33,994 nt of DNA from Ruminococcus flavefaciens (GTDB lineage Bacteria; Bacillota; Clostridia; Oscillospirales; Ruminococcaceae), in contig DFHF01000057.1 of the NCBI GenBank assembly GCA_002371825.1, positions 1 to 33,994 on the forward strand, read 5' to 3'. Every line of letters begins with the position of its first letter. The first letter of the stretch is position 1. A program made the position numbers and the translations under genes. This document shows, piece by piece, positions 8,275 to 17,863 of this stretch. Below the pieces are notes generated by a model. It searched no databases and was not told the origin of the DNA. It saw nothing but the letters and a program-made list of their open reading frames with translations.

Positions 8275-8709
8275 TTATTCAAGAATAACTGTAAACGGGC
8301 CGTCGTTGAGGAGTTCAACTTTCATATCCGCTCCAAATGACCCCGTTTCCGTGTGAACGCCTTTATTCCGGCAGTAATCCACAAAATACTCATAGAGCTT
8401 TTCTGCCTTGTCAGGCTTTGCTGCCTGTATAAAATTCGGTCTGTTGCCCTTACGGCAGTCAGCATAAAGGGTAAACTGCGGAACTACAAGGAGAGAACCT
8501 CCCACAGCTGACAGGTCAAGATTTATTTTTCCGTTTTCATCGGAAAAGATCCTGAGATTGATTATCTTGTCTGCAAGTCTTCTGCAGTCATCCTCTGTAT
8601 CATCATGGCCTGCGCCGAACAGAAGCAGATAGCCTGTGTCGATACTTCCGATAAGCTCTCCATCGACCCTGACAGAAGCTCTGGTTACCCTCTGAACTAT
8701 TATCTTCAT
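8275..8709 (-). CDS. dtd: D-aminoacyl-tRNA deacylase
   Basis: DTD removes D-amino acids, and also glycine mischarged on tRNA-Ala, as a translation proofreading step. The 144-residue protein has the family opening MKIIVQRVTRASVRVDG, the ADCRKGNRPNF segment and the C-terminal cross-subunit Gly-Pro motif NDGPFT. The other hallmark motif, normally SQFTL, here reads PQFTL (Pro77). That Ser-to-Pro change is described for the related animal-type deacylase ATD, though the NDGPFT side is of DTD type. It starts one base before the stop of the GH42 gene is cleared, so it is co-transcribed with that gene, and a strong hairpin follows. Confidence 0.94.
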   Translation of the reverse strand: MKIIVQRVTRASVRVDGELIGSIDTGYLLLFGAGHDDTEDDCRRLADKIINLRIFSDENGKINLDLSAVGGSLLVVPQFTLYADCRKGNRPNFIQAAKPDKAEKLYEYFVDYCRNKGVHTETGSFGADMKVELLNDGPFTVILE

Positions 8710-8710
8710 G

Positions 8711-10681
8711 TTACTTCCTCACTATATCAAATCCGAATGACTTAAGAGATATCCTGTCTTTTCCTACAGAATCAATAACACTGTACATTGCCTTCGGAAG
8801 TCTTATTTCTGCTGATTCATCTGAGTTGTTGAAGAAGAAAATGAAATCATCAAGTCCGTTTGTTCTTGTTGTGACCTCTACTCCGTCCGGAAGATCATTC
8901 AATCTTGGGATACCAGTCTGAAGCATTACGTTTCCGGCAAGACTCTTATAGAAATCAAGCTCGCAGACAGTGCCGACATAATATATTACTCCGCTGCAAT
9001 AGCGATTCATAGTCACCGCAGGACAGCATCTGTAGAATCCGTCGTCGTACTCTGCATAGGCTTTAGCCGTTGTAAGACTTAAAACATCGCACCACTGACT
9101 GCAAGAGAAGCGGTTGCCTGCAAAATCGACAATGGTCTGATTATTATTGCCGATGGGATCATATTCTGATACCTCAGCACCTACAAGCTCCTTATATACT
9201 GTGGGAAGAGGCTGCATGATGCAGTTATTGTTCTGATCCTTCACTCCGCTGCGGTTTGTGAGGATAAGTGTACCGCCGTTTATTGCGTACCTGTATATAT
9301 TCTCAGCAGCCGCTTTTTTATATACAAACATAGCCGGAGCAATAACTACCTTATAAGACGAAAGATCTGCTTCAGGTGATATAACATCTATATTTGCTCC
9401 ATATCTTGAAAATGCAGCATGGAACATCCTCAGCTGCTGGATATAGTCGAATCCCTCGGTCTGAGGCTGTATTTTGAATGCCCATTCGTTTTCCGGAGAA
9501 TAAAGTATTGCTATATCAGATACTATCTCGGTGGTATCGATAACTCCCATTTTTGTCATGGACTTGCAAAGCTCTGAAAACTCATTGAACCTTCTGCCCG
9601 GAACATTGCTGTGGTCGATAAGACCATGCCAGAACATCTCAGCACCTGTAGCGGCTGTTCTCCACCTGAAATGCATCACTGTGTCTGCACCGTGAGCTAT
9701 AGCCTGAAGAGAATATCCCATTATCTGCCCCGGCCTTGTGGTACGGGACATAGGTGCCCAGCTTCCTGTGGGGCCGCTGAGCTGCTCCATTATCCAGAAC
9801 TTTCGCCCTTTTATGCCCCTCATCATATCAAGATAGAAAGAGTGTGAATAGAGCTCATCCTTATCTGCCGGGATGCTGACAGGAGGATAATTGTCAAAGG
9901 AGACAAAATCTGTCTCATCAAACAGCTTGTATACATCAGGCATATTATCGCTCATCCACGCATTTACAGTCACCCTTGCCTTGGGTATCTCACGCTTGAT
10001 TATCATTGCTATCTCTTTGACATATTTTACCGTGCTCTCTGAACAAAAGCGCCTATACTCAAGACAGAGCGCCGGATTCTGCCAGCCCTCGGGATAGGAT
10101 GTAGGTGGCTGTATCTCAGAGATATCACTGTATTCACCGCTCCATACACTGTTTCCGAAAGCATTATTGATATTTTCGATTGTGTCATGCTTATCGATCA
10201 GCCATTCCCTGAACTTCCTCCTGCAATCATCACAGGTACAGTTATAGGCTTCAAGCTCGTTATCTATCTGCCATGCAACTATCTGATTATTAGAGGAATA
10301 ATGCCGCACTATGCGCTCCGTTATACGCTTTGCGTAGGACATGAATACATCAGAATTGATACAGCGGTGGCCTCTTATTCCTGTCTGTATCGGTACTCCG
10401 TCAAGTCCGCAGCGCACTATCTCCGGGTGAGTTCTGTAAAGCCAGAGCGGAGGGCAGTTAGTCGGAATACCCATAACTACATCTATACCATATCTTGCGA
10501 ATATCCTCATCAGTTCGTCCAGCCAGCCAAATACGAACTCTCCGTCCTTCGGTTCAAGCTTGGACCAGGCAAACTCTGCAAGACGTACTAATTTGACACC
10601 GGTCTTTGCCATCAGCTCAGCGTCTTTCTCCCAAAGTGAGCTGTCCCACTGTTCGGGATAATAATCTACTCCGATCTTCAT
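8711..10681 (-). CDS. Glycoside hydrolase family 42 beta-galactosidase
   Basis: GH42 enzymes hydrolyse terminal beta-galactosides, often short plant or milk galacto-oligosaccharides, by a retaining mechanism. I start at ATG 10681 (MKIGVDYYPEQW), behind AGGAGGG and just after the histidine phosphatase stop; the longer frame would add 28 codons inside that gene. The 656-residue protein has the A domain (TIM barrel) with acid/base Glu142 in WQIDNELE and nucleophile Glu299 in WIMEQLSGP. Cys148, 150 and 153 (CTCDDC) match the zinc cluster seen in part of the family. Trimerisation and C-terminal beta domains follow. No signal peptide is seen, so it acts in the cytoplasm on imported oligosaccharides. 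It has no sugar transporter beside it, which is odd for a catabolic gene. Confidence 0.94.
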   Translation of the reverse strand: MKIGVDYYPEQWDSSLWEKDAELMAKTGVKLVRLAEFAWSKLEPKDGEFVFGWLDELMRIFARYGIDVVMGIPTNCPPLWLYRTHPEIVRCGLDGVPIQTGIRGHRCINSDVFMSYAKRITERIVRHYSSNNQIVAWQIDNELEAYNCTCDDCRRKFREWLIDKHDTIENINNAFGNSVWSGEYSDISEIQPPTSYPEGWQNPALCLEYRRFCSESTVKYVKEIAMIIKREIPKARVTVNAWMSDNMPDVYKLFDETDFVSFDNYPPVSIPADKDELYSHSFYLDMMRGIKGRKFWIMEQLSGPTGSWAPMSRTTRPGQIMGYSLQAIAHGADTVMHFRWRTAATGAEMFWHGLIDHSNVPGRRFNEFSELCKSMTKMGVIDTTEIVSDIAILYSPENEWAFKIQPQTEGFDYIQQLRMFHAAFSRYGANIDVISPEADLSSYKVVIAPAMFVYKKAAAENIYRYAINGGTLILTNRSGVKDQNNNCIMQPLPTVYKELVGAEVSEYDPIGNNNQTIVDFAGNRFSCSQWCDVLSLTTAKAYAEYDDGFYRCCPAVTMNRYCSGVIYYVGTVCELDFYKSLAGNVMLQTGIPRLNDLPDGVEVTTRTNGLDDFIFFFNNSDESAEIRLPKAMYSVIDSVGKDRISLKSFGFDIVRK

Positions 10682-10691
10682 AATATCCCTC

Positions 10692-11231
10692 CTAATTAAT
10701 ATTGTATCCGATAAGCTGGCAGTTCTCCATGAACCAGCCTGCAAATTTTTCTGTGGACATATCATTGAAATATGTCTCGATAACTCTGCATACTCCGCCG
10801 TGACTGACTATAAGAACAGTTTTGTCATGATATTTACGGATTATATCATCCAGCGCAGAATAAACTCTGTGACTGAGCTGAAGAAGAGATTCACCGTTTT
10901 TCCCCATTCTTACACCAAAATTTATCTTGTTATCAGCAAAGCCGTCTGTAAAACGTGTCTTGCCTTCATAGCAGCCATAATCCCATTCTCTCAGACGTTC
11001 GTCTGTGATCATATCTATCCCGTTCTTTTCAGCAATTATACGGGCAGTTTTTTTTGCTCGCTTCATAGGGGAAGCAATGATGATATCTATACATCCAAGC
11101 TCCCTGACCTTTTCTGCAAGCTCTTCAGCCTGTGCTATACCGGTCTCATTAAGCTCTATATCAGTGGTCCCGAGTATAGTATCGGTCCGGTTGTACTCTG
11201 TCTGTCCGTGTCTTGTTGAGTATATCTTCAA
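10692..11231 (-). CDS. Histidine phosphatase family protein (phosphoglycerate mutase-like)
   Basis: The 179-residue protein has the phosphohistidine signature STRHGQTEYN (His8 as the expected phosphoacceptor), the acid SPMKRAKKTARI stretch, and the second His in VSHGGVCRVIE. These place it in the branch 1 histidine phosphatases. The short length and the lack of the loops seen in true glycolytic mutases point to a phosphatase acting on small phosphoesters; the substrate cannot be read from the sequence. The start is TTG 11231 behind AGGTAGTG. It lies 17 bases after recN and 10 bases before the GH42 gene, inside the long minus-strand run. Confidence 0.88.
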   Translation of the reverse strand: MKIYSTRHGQTEYNRTDTILGTTDIELNETGIAQAEELAEKVRELGCIDIIIASPMKRAKKTARIIAEKNGIDMITDERLREWDYGCYEGKTRFTDGFADNKINFGVRMGKNGESLLQLSHRVYSALDDIIRKYHDKTVLIVSHGGVCRVIETYFNDMSTEKFAGWFMENCQLIGYNIN

Positions 11232-11248
11232 TATATCACTACCTGTAA

Positions 11249-12910
11249 TCAGATTTTCATTGCACGTTCGATCTCTGCCCGCGCATTATCAAGCATAAGC
11301 GCAGTCGGAGATTCTCCGCCCATTATTCTTGCTATCTCAGCCACACGGCCTTCCATGTCAAGCTGAGTGACACTTGTCTCGGTACGGTCTCCGACGATAT
11401 TCTTTTCAATCATAAGATGATTATCCGCCATAACCGCTATCTGCGAAAGATGAGTAACGCATATTACCTGTCTCATTTTGCCTATCTCACGAAGCTTTAT
11501 GCCTATCTTCTGGGCAGCTTTTCCGCTTACTCCGGTATCGATCTCGTCAAATATCATAGTGGGGATGCTGTCCTTGTCAGCAATTACACTTTTCAGTGCA
11601 AGCATTATCCTTGACAGCTCTCCGCCGGATGCGATCTTTGAAATAGGCTTCGGCTCCTCACCTTTATTTGCGGATATGAGGAATTCTACAGTGTCCATTC
11701 CGTTGACAGTCAGCTTTCCCTTCTCATGTCTTACAGCTATCACAACTCCAGACATATTGAGAAACTCAAGCTCCGCTGTTACCTGAGATATAAAACGCTC
11801 AGCTATCTTTTCACGATACTCAAACAGGGCTTTGGCTTGCTCTGTAACCGTATGAAGGAGCTTATCACGCTTATCTGTCAGTTCCTCTATCTCACTTCTG
11901 GAGCTTTCAAGCTGCATTATCTCACGGCAGGCTTCATCATAAATACGGATAAGTCCCGAAACATCCTCTGCATATTTCCTTTTCAGCTTATTGATGCTGT
12001 TCAGTCTTGTACCGAGATAATCAAGCCTCTGGCCGTCAAGCTCGATCTTATCCGCAAGTGCTTCGAGCTCCGAGGCTATATCTGCAAGCTCTATCTCAGC
12101 AGCAGAAAGTCTCTCATACAGAACGTTAATAGCCTGGTTTGAATCGGTATATCCCGATATCTCATTCTCAGCTGATACTATCATATCATTTGCTGCTTCC
12201 TCGCCTGTTATAGCCTGTACAGCAGCCTTCACCGCTATGATAGTCTTCTCTGAATCCTTGGCAGCTGAATATTCCTTTTCAAGTGTTTCATCCTCGCCCT
12301 CAGATAGTTCAAGCTCGCCTATATCATTGATAATATCATTCAGATATCTGCTCCTTTCGATACGGCTCTGTTCCTGCTTCTTTAGTTCTCCGAGACGTCT
12401 GGCAGTATGCTGGAGCTCACGGAATGAAGCTCTGTAAGCATCGAGCAGAGTATTGTCTCCGCCAAAATCATCGAGGATTTTCATATGCTTATCGCTGTCA
12501 AGCAGCACCTGATTATCATGCTGGCCATGAATGTTTATAAGCATAGCTCCTATCTCTTTCAAAAGAGAGGCAGAAGCAGTACGGTGGTTTATCCTTGAAA
12601 CACTTCCCCCGTCTGCACTGATCTCACGGGTAACACTTATTTCCTCGTTATCATGTGATATCCCAAGCTCGTCAAGTTTATCACATATATCAGGTGTCAG
12701 GTCAGTAAAAAGTGCAGTTATAACAGCTTTATCACAACCTGTACGGACTATGTCTTTTGTACAGCGCTGTCCAAGAACAGCATTTATGCCGTTGATAAGA
12801 ATTGATTTACCTGCGCCTGTCTCACCTGTAAAAATATTCAGTTTTTCATTAAGGGGTATAACAGCTTCTCGTATAACAGCAAGGTTCTGTATATAGATCT
12901 CTTTCAGCAT
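11249..12910 (-). CDS. recN: DNA repair protein RecN
   Basis: RecN is an SMC-like ATPase that helps tether and repair double-strand breaks. The 553-residue protein has Walker A GETGAGKS at 29-36, long central helices with coiled-coil character (about residues 150-370), the ABC signature ASGGELSRIMLA and Walker B MIFDEIDTGVSGKAA near the C-terminus. Length and order match the family. It follows argR with a nine-base gap, an arrangement common in Firmicutes. The GGGAGG ribosome site lies a little further upstream of ATG 12910 than usual, with no better start close by. Confidence 0.96.
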   Translation of the reverse strand: MLKEIYIQNLAVIREAVIPLNEKLNIFTGETGAGKSILINGINAVLGQRCTKDIVRTGCDKAVITALFTDLTPDICDKLDELGISHDNEEISVTREISADGGSVSRINHRTASASLLKEIGAMLINIHGQHDNQVLLDSDKHMKILDDFGGDNTLLDAYRASFRELQHTARRLGELKKQEQSRIERSRYLNDIINDIGELELSEGEDETLEKEYSAAKDSEKTIIAVKAAVQAITGEEAANDMIVSAENEISGYTDSNQAINVLYERLSAAEIELADIASELEALADKIELDGQRLDYLGTRLNSINKLKRKYAEDVSGLIRIYDEACREIMQLESSRSEIEELTDKRDKLLHTVTEQAKALFEYREKIAERFISQVTAELEFLNMSGVVIAVRHEKGKLTVNGMDTVEFLISANKGEEPKPISKIASGGELSRIMLALKSVIADKDSIPTMIFDEIDTGVSGKAAQKIGIKLREIGKMRQVICVTHLSQIAVMADNHLMIEKNIVGDRTETSVTQLDMEGRVAEIARIMGGESPTALMLDNARAEIERAMKI

Positions 12911-12919
12911 TTATATGGT

Positions 12920-13363
12920 TTACCTCCCGGGAAAAAGCTCATTCCGGAATTTCTTTGAGAGCTTCTTTGCGTCAGCCTCACTGCGTACAAGTATGAATAT
13001 AGTATCATCACCTGCAATAGTACCTACTATGCCCTGATGATTTACGGAATCTATAGCTGCACAGGTACCCTGCGCCATTCCTGCACGGCATTTCAGCACT
13101 ATCGTATTCATAGCGTAATCAACAGATATGACTGCCTCTTCAAATATGCTTTTTTCAGCAGCAGCAGTGGCAGGGAGAGTATACCTGTATACACCCTTAT
13201 CATCTCGCTGCTTTACAAGTGAGAGCTGCTGGATATCTCTTGAAAGTGTGGCCTGTGTTGTCTTTATACCACGCTTCCCCAGCAGTTCTATCAGCAGTTC
13301 CTGTGTTGCCACAGGCTGCTCGTTTATTATCTCTAAAATTGCTTCGTGTCTCCTGTTTTTCAT
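12920..13363 (-). CDS. argR: Arginine repressor ArgR
   Basis: ArgR is an arginine-responsive hexameric repressor of arginine biosynthesis that may also activate catabolism. At 147 residues it has an N-terminal winged helix (KTTQATLSRDIQQL near 36-49) and a C-terminal trimerisation and arginine-binding domain ending in GTIAGDDTIFILVRSE. Its place between nadK and recN is the conserved Firmicute context and not an arginine operon. It could regulate arg genes elsewhere; no ARG box was identified here. Confidence 0.95.
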   Translation of the reverse strand: MKNRRHEAILEIINEQPVATQELLIELLGKRGIKTTQATLSRDIQQLSLVKQRDDKGVYRYTLPATAAAEKSIFEEAVISVDYAMNTIVLKCRAGMAQGTCAAIDSVNHQGIVGTIAGDDTIFILVRSEADAKKLSKKFRNELFPGR

Positions 13364-13378
13364 TTGTTCTCACCAGCT

Positions 13379-14236
13379 TTATTTTATCGGTCTGCAAAGC
13401 TTTCGGCATACAGACTCATGGAATGAATTGCCTATAAGATTGATGAATTTTATATTATGCCGTCCCCGGCATATCTCTATTGAGGAGTTCTCGTGAAGGC
13501 TGAAGTGAAGCTCTCCGTCTACATTTATTACCATACACTCGTCTCCGGAAGTCTTATTTGTAAGTCTCAGCTTCCGCCATGGAGAAAAAAGTGTAGCCCT
13601 TGAAAAAAGTGAGTGCGGGCAGATAAGAGTCATCTCGATACATTCCAGATCAGGCTCTACAACAGGTCCTCCGGCTGAAAGCGCATATGCTGTGGAACCG
13701 GATGGTGTACTGAACAGCACTCCGTCTGCACGGTATTTCCCTACAAGATAGCCCTCGGAATAGACCTCAAAATCACATATCCTGAAGCTTCCGGAGCGCC
13801 CGGAGACTTCATTGAGTGCGGTGTGGACTGTATCTCCGCCCTCCTCATGAAAGGTGATATCAAGGGTCATACGCTCAGAGATCTCATAATCACCTGTTCT
13901 GAGAAGCCGCAGCCTGTCAAGCTGATCCGCTTCCAGTCCTGCCATAAATCCAAGTGTACCTGTATTGATCCCAAGCAGCTTGGTATCCTTTCCCATAAGC
14001 ATCTTGGCACAGCGGAGGATGGTTCCGTCTCCGCCAATTGCGATCACAAAATCCGATGTCTCTGCGGCACGGGATATATCCTCAAATATTACAAATGGCT
14101 TGTCAGAAAATTCTTCACGAAATTCCTCGCTGACGCTGACTTCTATACCTGCGTCATGAAGAACATCGCAAGCCTCTCTTGCACACGGCAAAGCATTTTT
14201 TTTCTGAAAATTAGGATAAAGTGCAGCCTTCATCAT
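13379..14236 (-). CDS. nadK: NAD kinase
   Basis: NAD kinase phosphorylates NAD+ to NADP+ with ATP or polyphosphate. The 285-residue protein has the GGDGT nucleotide motif at 68-72, LGINTGTLGFMA after it, and the glycine-rich TPSGSTAYALSAGGPV stretch that binds NAD. It starts with a double Met; either could be used. It begins six bases after tlyA ends and is followed by argR after 15 bases. The order tlyA-nadK-argR-recN is conserved in Firmicutes. Confidence 0.96.
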   Translation of the reverse strand: MMKAALYPNFQKKNALPCAREACDVLHDAGIEVSVSEEFREEFSDKPFVIFEDISRAAETSDFVIAIGGDGTILRCAKMLMGKDTKLLGINTGTLGFMAGLEADQLDRLRLLRTGDYEISERMTLDITFHEEGGDTVHTALNEVSGRSGSFRICDFEVYSEGYLVGKYRADGVLFSTPSGSTAYALSAGGPVVEPDLECIEMTLICPHSLFSRATLFSPWRKLRLTNKTSGDECMVINVDGELHFSLHENSSIEICRGRHNIKFINLIGNSFHESVCRKLCRPIK

Positions 14237-14241
14237 TCACC

Positions 14242-15027
14242 TCAAAGCTGTCTGAAAGCACTTTCTGCAAGTCCTTTCAGATCGTGTATTTTCGGAACAT
14301 CCGGCTTCTTGACCAGATGAACGAGATATTCAATATTTCCGCTTCCTCCCTTGATAGGAGAAAACGAGTATGCCTCTGTTACGAAGCCAAGTCCCTGAGC
14401 ATAGGCATCGATGTCGGAAAGAACTCTTACATGAACTCGTTTATCTTTAACGATACCATGCTTACCTATATCTGACTTTCCGGCCTCAAACTGTGGTTTT
14501 ATGAGCAGAGCAGCTTCCGAACCGTCCGATAAAAGCTCATATACCTTAGGAAGTATGAGCTTCAGAGAAATGAAGCTGACATCAGCACAGATAAAATCTA
14601 CTTCTCCGCCAAGATCATCTGCTGTGACATTTCTTATGTCAGTTCCCTCCATATTGACAACTCTGTCATCATTACGCAGAGATACTGCAAGCTGATCGTG
14701 TCCCACATCAACGGAAAAAACCTTAACAGCACCGCATTTGAGCATATATTCCGTAAAACCGCCTGTAGATGCACCTATATCCAGACATCTTTTTCCAGTC
14801 AGATCAATACGGAATTCCTTTACTGCTTTTTCAAGCTTAAGTGCTCCTCTTCCGACGTAAAGCTCCTCCTCAGACGAAACTATCTCATCATCCGGACAGA
14901 CCTCATCCGACGGCTTGCCGGCTTTTTTGCCGTTAACAGTCACACTGCCTGCTCTTATCATTTCCTTAGCACGTTCACGGCTTCTTGCAATGCCTCTTGA
15001 AACGAGCTCTGCGTCAAGTCTCGCCAT
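14242..15027 (-). CDS. tlyA: TlyA family rRNA 2'-O-methyltransferase
   Basis: TlyA-type enzymes methylate 2'-hydroxyls of 16S and 23S rRNA using SAM; older annotations call them hemolysin A. The 261-residue protein has an N-terminal S4 RNA-binding domain (residues 1-60, RLDAELVSRGIARSRERAKE) and an FtsJ/RrmJ-like methyltransferase domain with catalytic Lys64 in RGALKLEKA and the SAM motif LDIGASTGGF at 82-91. The last 13 bases of dxs overlap its start, suggesting coupling. The methylated nucleotides in this organism are not predictable from the sequence. Confidence 0.94.
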   Translation of the reverse strand: MARLDAELVSRGIARSRERAKEMIRAGSVTVNGKKAGKPSDEVCPDDEIVSSEEELYVGRGALKLEKAVKEFRIDLTGKRCLDIGASTGGFTEYMLKCGAVKVFSVDVGHDQLAVSLRNDDRVVNMEGTDIRNVTADDLGGEVDFICADVSFISLKLILPKVYELLSDGSEAALLIKPQFEAGKSDIGKHGIVKDKRVHVRVLSDIDAYAQGLGFVTEAYSFSPIKGGSGNIEYLVHLVKKPDVPKIHDLKGLAESAFRQL

Positions 15028-16912
15028 ACATGACGCTCCTTTTTCTTATATAGTCAGCGATCTTGTCACAGCTCATACCAAGATCACTGAGGATCTGTTT
15101 GACAGAAGCCTGCTTGATATAGCCATTAGCAGTAATCCTGCTGTAATCGCCGCTGTATCCGTATTCTGCCAGCAGGTCACCGAATTTTTCGGAAATACTT
15201 CCCTCGCCCATACTCTCCTCAAAGAATACTATGCGCTTATATTCTGCGATCTCTGCGATTATACTGCGGTTGATCGGATATATCTTTGTAAGCTTAAGTA
15301 TATCACAGCTGATCCCGTCAGCATTGAGAAGGCCATGTGCCTTATAGACCTCGTTATACAGCCTGCCATAGGTTATCATCAGTGTATCCGCAGGTTTCTC
15401 CTTAACAAAGAGATACTCTGTACTTATTACACTCTTGTTGAAAGCAACATCCTCACTGCCTCGTGGATATCTGATAGCAACAAGGCCCTTGTTTGCATAT
15501 ATTGCTTTATTCAGGCACATTTTCAGCTCATCATAGCATGATGGCGAATAGATCGTCGTATTCGGGATAGACGTAAGCATAGGAACATCAAGAAGTCCCT
15601 GATGTGTCTCGCCATCCTCGCCTACTATACCCGCACGGTCAATGCCGAGAATGACATGAAGATTTCCGATGGAAACATCATGTACCAGCTGGTCATATGC
15701 TCTTTGCAGGAATGTTGAATAAACTGCAAATACAGGTATCTGTCCCATGGACGCAAGTCCGCCGGCAAAAGTTACTGCGTGCTGTTCAGCTATCCCCACA
15801 TCAAAAAATCTCTCCGGATACTTGAAGTGGAAAAACTGAAGGCCTGTTCCGTATTTCATTGCAGCAGTTATTGCAGTAAGTCTGTCATCCTTTTCAGCGA
15901 GCCGGACAAGCTCTTTTCCGAATACCGTTGAATAACACTCACAGACTGACACCTCAGGATTACCGGTCTCAATGTCAAATTTCGCAATTCCGTGGTATTC
16001 TCCCGGATTCTTTTCCGCCGGCAGATAGCCCTTTCCTTTAATGGTCTTTGCATGGATTATCACCGGACGGTGATAGCTTTTTGCCATATGGATGACCTCT
16101 TCAAGCTCACGGAGATCATGACCATTTACAGGACCGAGATAAACAAATCCCATGTCCTCAAAAAGAGTGCTCTGCTCAAACATCTTGTACTTCATCGAGC
16201 TCTTTATGTTGCTGATACTCTTCCTTATAGGCTTTCCCACAAGAGGAAATTTGTCAAGACCGTTTTCTACAGCTCTTTTTGTATTAAGATATTTCTCAGT
16301 ATTCCTGAGAGATGTAAGATACTTCGCAAGAGAGCCTACACTCTTGGATATAGACATATTGTTATCGTTGAGAATAACTATGAGGTTCTTGTTCTTATCA
16401 CGGCCGCAGTTATTGAGTGCCTCGTAGAACATACCTCCGGTCATTGCTCCGTCGCCGATAACTGCGACTGCATAGTTGTCTTTTCCCTGAAGCTTCATCG
16501 CCTCTGCGATGCCGCAGGCCACAGAAACTGATGTACTGCTGTGACCGCTTATAAATACATCGTGCTCACTTTCATCAGGCTTAGGGAAACCTGATATGCC
16601 TCCACGTCGGCGTATGCTCTGAAATTTATCAAGTCTTCCGGTAAGTATCTTATGGGTATATGACTGATGTCCGACATCCCATACGATACGGTCCTCCGGA
16701 GAATTGAAATTTCTGTGTATCGCCATTGTCAGCTCAACGACTCCCAGGTTAGAGGCAAGATGTCCGCCATTTTTTGACACTGTTGTTATGAGCAGATTCC
16801 TTATCTCACCGCACAGACCGGCACACTGCTTCAGGGACAGATTTTTCAGATCTTCCGGAAGCCTGAGCGAGTCCAGTGAGACTTTCATTTCAGAATTTAT
16901 ACTTTCCTTCAT
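15014..16912 (-). CDS. dxs: 1-deoxy-D-xylulose-5-phosphate synthase
   Basis: DXS condenses pyruvate and glyceraldehyde 3-phosphate, the first step of the MEP isoprenoid pathway and also a source of thiamine and pyridoxal precursors. The 632-residue protein shows DVGHQSYTHKILTGR near 79-93, the thiamine diphosphate motif from GDGAMTGG (153-160) to the Asn at 182/184, and AEQHAVTFAGGLA with the catalytic Glu. ATG 16912 and a second ATG eight codons later are both possible. Its neighbour ispA, 56 bases upstream, uses the downstream products, so the pair joins entry and chain elongation of isoprenoid synthesis. Confidence 0.97.
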   Translation of the reverse strand: MKESINSEMKVSLDSLRLPEDLKNLSLKQCAGLCGEIRNLLITTVSKNGGHLASNLGVVELTMAIHRNFNSPEDRIVWDVGHQSYTHKILTGRLDKFQSIRRRGGISGFPKPDESEHDVFISGHSSTSVSVACGIAEAMKLQGKDNYAVAVIGDGAMTGGMFYEALNNCGRDKNKNLIVILNDNNMSISKSVGSLAKYLTSLRNTEKYLNTKRAVENGLDKFPLVGKPIRKSISNIKSSMKYKMFEQSTLFEDMGFVYLGPVNGHDLRELEEVIHMAKSYHRPVIIHAKTIKGKGYLPAEKNPGEYHGIAKFDIETGNPEVSVCECYSTVFGKELVRLAEKDDRLTAITAAMKYGTGLQFFHFKYPERFFDVGIAEQHAVTFAGGLASMGQIPVFAVYSTFLQRAYDQLVHDVSIGNLHVILGIDRAGIVGEDGETHQGLLDVPMLTSIPNTTIYSPSCYDELKMCLNKAIYANKGLVAIRYPRGSEDVAFNKSVISTEYLFVKEKPADTLMITYGRLYNEVYKAHGLLNADGISCDILKLTKIYPINRSIIAEIAEYKRIVFFEESMGEGSISEKFGDLLAEYGYSGDYSRITANGYIKQASVKQILSDLGMSCDKIADYIRKRSVMYGET

Positions 16913-16968
16913 TTTATACGATGCGGAGATCCCGGCTTTATCGCACCTGTCCCCACAGCTCCTTTATG

Positions 16969-17862
16969 TTAATTCTTCCTTCTGAGGAGCATATCTGTAA
17001 GCTCCCTGAGGAAACTGTTATTTTCAAAATTCTCAAGAAGAAGCATCGCTTCATTTGTGATATTCTCAGCAATAGACTGAGCCTTCTCAACACCGTAAAG
17101 AGTGACAAATGTGGTCTTATTTTCCTCCTCATCACTTCCCACAGGCTTTCCAAGTTCTTCAGTGGTACTTGTAACATCGAGGATATCATCCACGATCTGA
17201 AAAGCAAGTCCCAGCTTATATCCGTAATCAGCAGCAGCACTTATCTTCTTTTCATCTGTTTCACCGGCACATATGCATCCCATTATGCATGAGACAGATA
17301 TGAGCTCGCCTGTTTTATGTCTGTACATATTCCGGAGATTGGCTTCATCGACATCATTACGCTCTTCATTCTCCATGTCAATGACCTGTCCGCCTATCAT
17401 TCCGTTTTTTCCGACAGCTCTTGCAAGATGGCTGATGATACTTATTTTCTGACTGTCCGAAAGCTTGTCATCACCGGATATAACTCCGAACGGCAGAACT
17501 GACAGTGCATCTCCGGCAAGAATAGCCATTGCCTCACCAAATGCCTTATGGCAGGAAGGCTTACCTCGCCTGAAATCATCATCATCCATTGCCGGAAGAT
17601 CATCGTGTATCAATGAAAATGTGTGTATCATCTCGATAGCAGCCCCGGGTGCAGCCGCATTTTTATAATCCCCGCCGCAAGCCTCGCAGAAGGAATAAAC
17701 CAGAACCGGACGGATCCTCTTTCCGCCTGCTTCCAGGGAATAATTCATTGCATCGATAAGATTTTTCTGAGCTTCCGATGAGATCTCATGCTTATTATAC
17801 TCTTTGAGATTAGCCTCTGTGAAGCTGATATATTCATTAAGCTTTTCCTTAAATAAACTCAT
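16969..17862 (-). CDS. ispA: Polyprenyl synthetase (farnesyl diphosphate synthase type)
   Basis: The enzyme adds isopentenyl diphosphate to allylic diphosphates, giving geranyl and farnesyl diphosphate for undecaprenyl carrier and quinone tails. In its 297 residues it has the first Asp-rich motif DDLPAMDDDD at 87-96, the second DDILD at 225-229, and GGKRIRP at 47-52 for diphosphate binding. Bulky residues just before the first motif agree with a short-chain (C15) product, but this is a family-level inference. It begins one base after xseB and precedes dxs. Confidence 0.94.
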   Translation of the reverse strand: MSLFKEKLNEYISFTEANLKEYNKHEISSEAQKNLIDAMNYSLEAGGKRIRPVLVYSFCEACGGDYKNAAAPGAAIEMIHTFSLIHDDLPAMDDDDFRRGKPSCHKAFGEAMAILAGDALSVLPFGVISGDDKLSDSQKISIISHLARAVGKNGMIGGQVIDMENEERNDVDEANLRNMYRHKTGELISVSCIMGCICAGETDEKKISAAADYGYKLGLAFQIVDDILDVTSTTEELGKPVGSDEEENKTTFVTLYGVEKAQSIAENITNEAMLLLENFENNSFLRELTDMLLRRKN

Positions 17863-17863
17863 T

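Noticed and set aside
10682..10765. Longer N-terminus of the GH42 enzyme
   Set aside because: It would overlap the phosphatase gene; a strong AGGAGGG stands right before the internal ATG, and the family begins at that Met.
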